Source: an uncultured Oscillospiraceae bacterium (GTDB lineage: Bacteria; Bacillota; Clostridia; Oscillospirales; Oscillospiraceae). Taken from it: a stretch of DNA of 13,580 nucleotides. Under the pieces are notes generated by a model. The model was not told the origin of the DNA. It saw only the letters and a program-made list of their open reading frames with translations, and searched no databases. A program made the position numbers and the translations under genes. Each line of letters opens with the position of its first letter. Position 1 is the stretch's first letter. Of this stretch, positions 6,581 to 11,794 are shown in pieces. The stretch covers positions 1-13,580 of the forward strand of contig CAJULJ010000065.1 of the NCBI GenBank assembly GCA_910587395.1, read 5' to 3'.

Positions 6581-6618
6581 GCGTTTCTGGACAAATCTAC
6601 AATGCGGTGGGAGCATCA

Positions 6619-6658
6619 GCGCCCCGGTGACTACACACAGTCGCCGGGGCGCTTTTTT
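6619..6658 (+). terminator. Second intrinsic terminator in tandem
   Basis: GCGCCCCGGTGACT pairs with AGTCGCCGGGGCGC (one mismatch) around ACACAC and is followed by TTTTTTG. It ends 32 bases before the repA start. Two strong terminators in series imply tight insulation of repA from upstream transcription. No promoter could be identified in the short space that remains, so repA may be expressed by readthrough or from a promoter between the hairpins. Confidence 0.9.
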
Positions 6659-6690
6659 GCTTCCCCGCCAAAAACAAGGAGGCAATCATC

Positions 6691-7722
6691 ATGCCGTCAA
6701 ATCTGAATCTGGATTACTACTACGGCACTGAGGCGGAGCAGTACAGCTTCTACCGCGTTCCCAAAACCCTGCTCACCGACCCCCGCTTTAAGAGCGTTTC
6801 CATTGAGGCCAAGGTACTCTACGGCCTTCTGTTAGACCGCATGGGCCTGTCCGTCAAGAACGGCTGGATGGACAAGGACCGCCGCGTCTACATCTACTTC
6901 ACCCAGGAGGACGCCATGGCGCTGATGAGCTGTGGCAAGGACAAGGCCACCCGGCTGTTTCGGGAGCTGGACCAGAACGGGATCGGCCTGATTGAGCGCA
7001 AGAAGCAGGGCCAGGGCCGTCCCGCCCGCATCTACGTCAAGAACTTCACCCTGCCTACAGAACCCGGCCAGACAACTCCCTGTACGGTTACGGCCCCGAC
7101 CCAGGAGACGCACGGTGCGCCCCAGACTGCGGAAAGCCAGCCGTCCAGACCGCTGGACAGTACCGTCCCCAAGACCGCGCATTTTGAGCAGTCTGCACCG
7201 CTGGAAATGAGCGGTCAAGACAGCGGTTTTTGCGCCCCTAATAAGACTGATATGAACAAAACTGATCTCAACGATACTGAATCATCCATCTCTCCCCCTG
7301 CCCCCTCGCAGCCCTCACCGCCTGCTGGTATTCATCGCCGGATGAGGATGGATGAGATGGATGGTTACAGGGAGCAGATCAAAGAAAATATCGGCTATGA
7401 CCTTCTTCTCCAGGAGCACCCCTATGACACAGAGGAAATCGACGGCTATATAGAGCTGATGGCGGAGACCTGCGCCAGCAGACGGGGGTATATCCGGGTC
7501 AACGGGGAGGAGATGCCCGCCGAGCTGGTGAAAAAACGCCTTTTGAGGCTGGACGGGGAGCACATCCGCTACGTCATGGACAGCCTGCGGCAGAATACCA
7601 CCCAGGTGGTCAACATCCGGGCGTATACCTTGGCGGCGCTGTATAACGCCCCCACCACAATCAGCCAGTATTACACCGCGCAGGTCAGCCATGACATGGC
7701 CCAGGGCTTTCGGGGCGTGTAG
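6691..7722 (+). CDS. Replication initiator, RepA_N plus DUF6017
   Basis: The ATG follows AAGGAGG at 6677-6683. Residues about 17-112 form the RepA_N winged-helix initiator domain of Firmicutes plasmids and conjugative elements (FYRVPKTLLTDPRFKSVS, then AKVLYGLLLDRM, YIYFTQEDAMALMSCGKDKA and RPARIYVKNF). Residues about 115-215 are a low-complexity Pro/Thr/Ser linker. Residues about 215-343 match DUF6017 (MDEMDGYREQIKENIGYDLL through YTLAALYNAPTTI), which commonly sits behind RepA_N in these elements. The protein probably binds the element origin to start plasmid-like replication after excision. The 343-aa length is normal. The DUF3846 gene follows 44 bases downstream, suggesting an operon that ends at the 8181 terminator. 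Confidence 0.92.
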   Translation: MPSNLNLDYYYGTEAEQYSFYRVPKTLLTDPRFKSVSIEAKVLYGLLLDRMGLSVKNGWMDKDRRVYIYFTQEDAMALMSCGKDKATRLFRELDQNGIGLIERKKQGQGRPARIYVKNFTLPTEPGQTTPCTVTAPTQETHGAPQTAESQPSRPLDSTVPKTAHFEQSAPLEMSGQDSGFCAPNKTDMNKTDLNDTESSISPPAPSQPSPPAGIHRRMRMDEMDGYREQIKENIGYDLLLQEHPYDTEEIDGYIELMAETCASRRGYIRVNGEEMPAELVKKRLLRLDGEHIRYVMDSLRQNTTQVVNIRAYTLAALYNAPTTISQYYTAQVSHDMAQGFRGV

Positions 7723-7766
7723 CTGTCCCATGGTCATAAAATCACAGGAAACGGAGGAATATCAGC

Positions 7767-8108
7767 ATGGACCAGAAAATCAACATCCTGATCGTGGAAC
7801 CGGGGAAGGAACCCCGACCCGCCGCCGTGGAGGACACGCTGGAGGCGTTTCAGCAGATCGTGGGCGGTCCCATTGAGGCCGGGTGCTATCTGCCCCAGCG
7901 GGTCATGCTCATCTGCAACGGCGAGGGCAAGAACATGGGCCTGCCGCTCAACCGCCCCAACCCCACCGATCAGGGGGACTACATCCACGGGACCTTTCTG
8001 CTGTGCAGTTTTGAGGGGGAACGCTTCGCTTCCCTCTCTCCTGCCCAGCAGACGCAGTTCCAGGCGTATTTCGCCCTGCCCGGTTCGGAAGGAGGCAGCG
8101 GCCAGTGA
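7767..8108 (+). CDS. DUF3846-domain protein (113 aa)
   Basis: The ATG follows ACGGAGGA at a normal distance. The sequence INILIVEPGKEPRPAAVED, then FQQIVGGPIEAGCYLPQ, VMLICNGEGKNMGLPLNR and DYIHGTFLLCSF is the DUF3846 pattern. These are small proteins found near replication and transfer genes of Firmicutes conjugative elements, with no established biochemical role. It is probably cotranscribed with the replication initiator upstream. The C-terminus is a short disordered tail (PGSEGGSGQ). The gene is complete and of usual length. Confidence 0.9.
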   Translation: MDQKINILIVEPGKEPRPAAVEDTLEAFQQIVGGPIEAGCYLPQRVMLICNGEGKNMGLPLNRPNPTDQGDYIHGTFLLCSFEGERFASLSPAQQTQFQAYFALPGSEGGSGQ

Positions 8109-8180
8109 CAGCGCCCCACCTGATCCACCGTCTGGCGGTTCCGCCTTAGAGCCGGACAGCCAGCTCATCCCATTACACCA

Positions 8181-8217
8181 GCCCCGGAAGGACTTCATTC
8201 CTTCCGGGGCTCATTTT
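8181..8217 (+). terminator. Intrinsic terminator after DUF3846 gene
   Basis: GCCCCGGAAGGA pairs perfectly with TCCTTCCGGGGC around CTTCAT, followed by TCATTTTTTG. It closes the replication operon. Confidence 0.92.
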
Positions 8218-8224
8218 TTGCTTT

Positions 8225-8230
8225 AGGAGG
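8225..8230 (+). promoter_or_regulatory. Ribosome binding site pointing to an ATA start
   Basis: A perfect AGGAGG lies nine bases before ATA at 8240-8242, which is in frame with the reductase gene. No ATG, GTG or TTG stands at this position. The nearest accepted start codon in frame is the GTG at 8282, 51 bases from the site. Confidence 0.7.
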
Positions 8231-8239
8231 GAATTACCT

Positions 8240-9022
8240 ATAAAAACAAGCGAAAAGAGCAACAATTTCTGCTCCATCTCGGTGTCCGGCGGGAAAGACA
8301 GCTCGGCGCTCTTGCTCCTGATGCTGGAGAAGAAAATGCCCATCGACTGCGTTCTATACGCTGACACCGGCATGGAGTTCCCCGAGATGGAGGCCCACAT
8401 GGCCAAGCTGGACGCCCTCCTGTTCCGGGAGCGGGGCATCCACATCACCACTCTGCGCCATCCCCACAGCTTTGAGTGGCTGATGTTTGATGAGCCAAAA
8501 CAGAAGCCGAGCAGCCTTGAAAAACGGGCGCGCAGGGGCATCCCGCCCTACGGCAACGGCTGGCCGGGAATGGCGGTGCGCTGGTGTACCGGAGAACTCA
8601 AAACACACATCATCAGGAAGGAAGTCAACCGGCTCAAGCGAGAAAGGAACGCTCTGCATTATATCGGCATCGCCGCCGACGAAGCCCATCGGTGCAAGGA
8701 CGCCCCGCAAAACCGCTATCCCCTGGTGGAATGGGGGATTACCGAGGCTCAGGCATTGCAAATCTGCTATAGCCGGGGCTTCGACTGGAGTGGGCTGTAT
8801 GAGATTTATCACCGTCCATCCTGCTGGTGTTGTCCCTTACAACGAATCAATGACCTTCGGGAATTGCGCCGCCGCCACCCGGAGCTGTGGGCGCGTCTGC
8901 GGGATATGGATGATCGGGCGCGATCCATGTTTGGCCCCGGTCCCCTAGGGCAGTTCAAAAAAGATTGGAGCGTGGAACGGCTGGAGAAACGTTTTGCCAG
9001 AGAGGAGGCGGAGGGCGCATGA
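8240..9022 (+). CDS. PAPS-reductase-like PP-loop enzyme
   Basis: Adenine-nucleotide alpha-hydrolase fold of the phosphoadenosine-phosphosulfate reductase family. The PP-loop SVSGGKDSS binds nucleotide and is followed by DCVLYADTGMEFPEM and, later, RWCTGELKTHIIRKE. A Cys-rich segment, HRPSCWCCPLQ, may hold a metal or Fe-S cluster. Such stand-alone members are common on phages and conjugative elements, and their substrate is unknown. The nearest accepted start is the GTG at 8282 (inside the PP-loop), which would cut off the first beta strand (NNFCSISVSGG) and has no ribosome binding site. The AGGAGG at 8225 points to the ATA at 8240, giving 260 aa beginning with the codons for IKTSEKSNNFC. Either ATA starts translation, an ATG was mutated, or the base is an error. 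It begins 30 bases after the terminator. Confidence 0.85.
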   Translation: MKTSEKSNNFCSISVSGGKDSSALLLLMLEKKMPIDCVLYADTGMEFPEMEAHMAKLDALLFRERGIHITTLRHPHSFEWLMFDEPKQKPSSLEKRARRGIPPYGNGWPGMAVRWCTGELKTHIIRKEVNRLKRERNALHYIGIAADEAHRCKDAPQNRYPLVEWGITEAQALQICYSRGFDWSGLYEIYHRPSCWCCPLQRINDLRELRRRHPELWARLRDMDDRARSMFGPGPLGQFKKDWSVERLEKRFAREEAEGA

Positions 9023-9122
9023 AGCTCATTTTACGGCATTTGGTGGTGCCGCCTTAGCGGTATACCGCGCTGTAAACATCAAAAGGGCGGCAATGTCCGC
9101 TAAAAAAGCGAGGAGGAAATAA
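9019..9122 (+). pseudogene. Small ORF, probable frameshifted gene
   Basis: An ATG overlaps the reductase stop as ATGA and reads MKLILRHLVVPP, then TAG. If one base is missing at about 9034, the reading becomes MKLIL, one residue, then AFGGAALAVYRAVNIKRA and MSAKKARRK, ending in TAA at 9120-9122, right before the next gene. That would be a basic protein of about 34 aa with a short hydrophobic stretch. It fits the gap exactly, and the ATGA coupling argues that a gene belongs here. No family is recognised. Confidence 0.4.
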
Positions 9123-9123
9123 C

Positions 9124-10008
9124 ATGAAAAAACAGATCGCCATGCTGCTGTGCGCATTGACGGTGATGGTGTTCAGCACCACCCTCCCGGCGCTGGCGGC
9201 GGAGCAGCACTACCCCGTGACGGTGGAGGAGTACACCTACGGCCCGCTGGATGAGCTACGCATCAACAAGGTGTACCAGCTCTCCCTTTCGGACGATCCC
9301 GGCCTCATTCCCACCGAGGACTTTGACCGCAACGGGCGGCACTACTACCTGCTGGACATGGTGCGCAAGGATGAGGTGGGGGTGGACACCCAGCCCCACA
9401 CCGAGACTGTCACCATGGACAGCGACACCGGCGATCTGGCCGAGGTGCTGAAGCGGCTGGACGCCCAGATGGAGGTCACCACCGAGGATGGCTATACCGG
9501 CGCCCTGGTGCTGGACCACACCTCCGTTAAGGTGGAGGTCAAGGGCTATCAAACCAGCTCCCGGAGCCTGTCCGCCACCCGCACCTATCCCAGCCTGTCC
9601 GATGCCGATCTGGCCTTGATCCCCACCACCATCACGGACGGGGGCAAGACCCTCACCCTGGCCGATGTGCAATGGGCCAGCGACGGCACCTACTACACCG
9701 CCACCGCCAAATACACCGGCTCATCCAGCAGCCGCCACGCCACCGGCTATACGGTGAGCGCCAGCTACACTGGAGAGGTTGCCAAGACCAATTGCGAGGT
9801 CGTCACCTACACCGCCATTTTCGGCAGCACCGCTATCCCGGAGGAACAGCCCACCCCGTCACCTTCCCCGGAGCCGGAGGCCCCGGCCAGCTTAAACCTG
9901 GGCACCAACTATCTCCCTGTGCTGGGCATCGTGGGCGGTGTAATCGCCCTGCTGGTTGTGTCGTGCTGGGGTTATCAGAAAATTAAGGAGAGGAAGATGC
10001 GTACTTGA
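9124..10008 (+). CDS. Secreted, membrane-anchored surface protein (294 aa)
   Basis: The ATG follows GCGAGGAGG. Residues 1-25 are a signal peptide (MKKQIAMLLCALTVMVFS, cleavage after ALA). The ectodomain has a repeated Thr/Tyr-rich beta character and a Pro/Glu stalk at about 240-256 (EEQPTPSPSPEPEAP). One C-terminal membrane helix follows at about 265-284 (LPVLGIVGGVIALLVVSCWG), with a basic cytoplasmic tail KIKERKMRT. No LPxTG motif is present, so it is held by its helix rather than by sortase. Proteins of this plan stand before the sortase in many Tn1549-type elements and probably belong to the cell-surface side of conjugation, although the exact role is unknown. The stop overlaps the next start as TTGA. 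Confidence 0.85.
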   Translation: MKKQIAMLLCALTVMVFSTTLPALAAEQHYPVTVEEYTYGPLDELRINKVYQLSLSDDPGLIPTEDFDRNGRHYYLLDMVRKDEVGVDTQPHTETVTMDSDTGDLAEVLKRLDAQMEVTTEDGYTGALVLDHTSVKVEVKGYQTSSRSLSATRTYPSLSDADLALIPTTITDGGKTLTLADVQWASDGTYYTATAKYTGSSSSRHATGYTVSASYTGEVAKTNCEVVTYTAIFGSTAIPEEQPTPSPSPEPEAPASLNLGTNYLPVLGIVGGVIALLVVSCWGYQKIKERKMRT

Positions 10009-10850
10009 AGAAATTTTGGAAATCTTTGATCGTGGCGGCAGCGCTCACCGCCCTGTGCATCGCTCCGGCCCATGCGCTGGAGTATACCATTGACGGCGCG
10101 GAGGACTACCTCTTCGGCCAGCCCACCAGTGACGATACCATTTACGAGTGGGAGAATCCCAACGTAGACCGCTCCAAGAACACCGCCCTGATCCCGCCCG
10201 GTTTCGGCACCCCCACCAGCTATCTGCCGGGGAGCGGTGAATACCTCACCCCCAATCTTGTCCCCGGCGCACTCAACAGCGGGCTGGTGAACCAGGTAGG
10301 CAGCGTGGGCAACCCTGACGGCGGCGCTCCCACCAACACCACGGGGAGCGGCTATCCCGCCGCCGATACCAGCGTCACCGTGGACAGCAGCGGCTTTCCC
10401 ACAGTGAGCGGCGACTCCACGGGCGGGCAGGCCACCGCGTTCACTGATGTGACCAGCTCCATGTACTACTCCAACGGAAGCCTGGGCACTCTGAAAATCC
10501 CCTCCATCGGCCTGACGGTGGGTGTGTATGAGGGCACCGGCAGCGCCCCCCTGCTGAAAGGCGCGGGTCACTTCGAAGGCACCAGTATCTGGCTGGGCAA
10601 TGTTTGTATCGCGGGGCACAACAGGGGTGTGCGCAATGACTTCGGTAAAATCCACACGCTGAAAAACGGCGATGTAATCACCCTCACCACCGCGCTGGGC
10701 ACTCGGAACTATGCCGTCACCAGCGTGTCCAAGGTGTCCGTCAACGACACCTCCGGCCTGTCCGCTTCCACGGATAACCAGATCACCCTTTATACCTGCG
10801 TGGAAGATCAGCCCGCATACCGCTGGTGCGTGAAAGGGGTGGAATCCTAA
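10005..10850 (+). CDS. Sortase (class B/D-like), exported
   Basis: Cysteine transpeptidase that joins surface proteins to the wall or to each other. The TTG at 10005 overlaps the upstream stop, with AAGGAG and GAGAGG before it. Residues 1-24 form a signal peptide ending AHA. Residues 25-148 are a Gly/Pro/Ser/Thr-rich linker. The sortase domain covers about 150-281 (LGTLKIPSIGLTVGVYEG onward). The catalytic His is in IAGHNRG (His205), the Cys in TLYTCVED (Cys265) and the Arg in YRWCVKG (Arg273), so the triad is complete. The spacing resembles the short sortases of conjugative elements. Likely substrates are the surface proteins around it, especially the adhesin at 11795, whose sorting signal would lie beyond the window. 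Confidence 0.92.
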   Translation: MKKFWKSLIVAAALTALCIAPAHALEYTIDGAEDYLFGQPTSDDTIYEWENPNVDRSKNTALIPPGFGTPTSYLPGSGEYLTPNLVPGALNSGLVNQVGSVGNPDGGAPTNTTGSGYPAADTSVTVDSSGFPTVSGDSTGGQATAFTDVTSSMYYSNGSLGTLKIPSIGLTVGVYEGTGSAPLLKGAGHFEGTSIWLGNVCIAGHNRGVRNDFGKIHTLKNGDVITLTTALGTRNYAVTSVSKVSVNDTSGLSASTDNQITLYTCVEDQPAYRWCVKGVES

Positions 10851-10892
10851 AAGCCAGCACTGAAAAAATCGAAGGAATCTTGTCGAAAGCTG

Positions 10893-10921
10893 TTGACATG
10901 GATGGAAATATATGGTAATCT
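10893..10921 (+). promoter_or_regulatory. Predicted sigma-A promoter
   Basis: A perfect TTGACA at 10893-10898 is followed after 17 bases by TAATCT (10916-10921), preceded by TGG as an extended -10. A perfect TATAAT at 10921-10926 also exists but would need a 22-bp spacer. It lies in the gap between the sortase and stalk-protein genes and could drive the stalk protein and adhesin separately. Confidence 0.5.
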
Positions 10922-10965
10922 ATAATTGAGATAAAATACCCACCACCACAAAGGAGGTCAACATT

Positions 10966-11685
10966 ATGAAGCGTTTTCAGTTTTTGACGGGTTTTCTCTG
11001 CGGAGCACTTCTGTTCTGTGTGTTTCCGACTGTGGCATCTGCGGCATCCAACATCATGGCAACAATATCCAACCAGGCCATCTATGTGGATGGACAGCGG
11101 GTGTCCCTGACGGCCTATCAGATCGGCGGCAACAATTACGTGAAGCTTCGGGACATCGGAGAGGCGGTGGGCTTCAATGTGTACTGGGACGGCGCTTCGG
11201 TGCAGGTGGAGAGCGATAAGCCCTACACGGGCCTTGCCCCGGAAAGCCAGCCCACCCAGCAGGTCCCCGCCGCCCCCACTGAGCTGACGGAAGAAAATGT
11301 GCGAACTGCTATTATGGCGCTCCGGGATATTTACCCTACCAACACCCCTTACCCCGCCCCCTACCGCTCCACCAGCAGCGGCCCCTATGGTGAGGTCAAC
11401 AGCAACTGCGCGGGCTGGGCCATCCTTTGCAGCGATACCGCCTTTGGGGATCTCCCCTGGCGGCGTGTGGATCGGCCAAGATGGGAACAGATCAGGGCTG
11501 GTGATCTGATTGAGTACGCAGATGGGACGAACCATCATGTCGTGGTGGTCCTAAGCAGAACGAGCGAGTATGTCAGCACCACCGAGAGCGGCACCAACAA
11601 CAAGGCCCGTTGGGGCGGACAGTATCCCCAATGGTGGCTGGAAGGTCAGCCCACCTACATCCTCTACACGCGATACCCGGAATAA
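10966..11685 (+). CDS. Stalk-domain protein with papain-like C-terminus
   Basis: The ATG follows AAAGGAGGT. Residues 1-26 are a signal peptide (cleavage after ASA). Residues about 30-85 match the copper-amine-oxidase-N stalk domain (NQAIYVDGQRVSLTAYQI, then YVKLRDIGEAVGFNVYWD), a noncatalytic extracellular module in Firmicutes that does not imply oxidase activity. After a Pro-rich linker, residues about 140-239 resemble a CHAP/NlpC-P60-type fold: NCAGWAILCSD with Cys148, and AGDLIEYADGTNHHVVVV with His190/191. That would make it a peptidoglycan-active or amidase-like enzyme. The catalytic assignment is inference from the Cys and His spacing and the GDLIEY motif. Its position inside the surface module suits a wall-remodelling protein. 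Confidence 0.8.
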   Translation: MKRFQFLTGFLCGALLFCVFPTVASAASNIMATISNQAIYVDGQRVSLTAYQIGGNNYVKLRDIGEAVGFNVYWDGASVQVESDKPYTGLAPESQPTQQVPAAPTELTEENVRTAIMALRDIYPTNTPYPAPYRSTSSGPYGEVNSNCAGWAILCSDTAFGDLPWRRVDRPRWEQIRAGDLIEYADGTNHHVVVVLSRTSEYVSTTESGTNNKARWGGQYPQWWLEGQPTYILYTRYPE

Positions 11686-11711
11686 CGGTTACAACTCAAT
11701 ACGAAAAAACC

Positions 11712-11746
11712 GGCAGGGCCAGACTAAAAAATAGTTTGGCCCTGCC
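11712..11746. terminator. Hairpin between stalk protein and adhesin genes
   Basis: GGCAGGGCCAGACTA pairs with TAGTTTGGCCCTGCC (one G-T pair) around five A. On the minus strand it is followed by GGTTTTTTCG, a good terminator tail. On the plus strand the following bases (AAGCTGTTTT) are poor in T. It may act as a weak or regulated stop before the adhesin, or as a terminator for antisense transcripts. Confidence 0.65.
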
Positions 11747-11794
11747 AAGCTGTTTTAAGGTTTGACCCTGCCCTGCTTTGGAAGGAGGAAAACC

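Noticed and set aside
9975..10655. 226-aa minus-strand frame over the sortase
   Set aside because: Antisense shadow of the sortase gene, which has a full catalytic triad on the plus strand.
10921..10926. TATAAT as -10 box with the TTGACA at 10893
   Set aside because: The spacer would be 22 bp, too long for a standard promoter; TAATCT at 17 bp with TGG before it is preferred.
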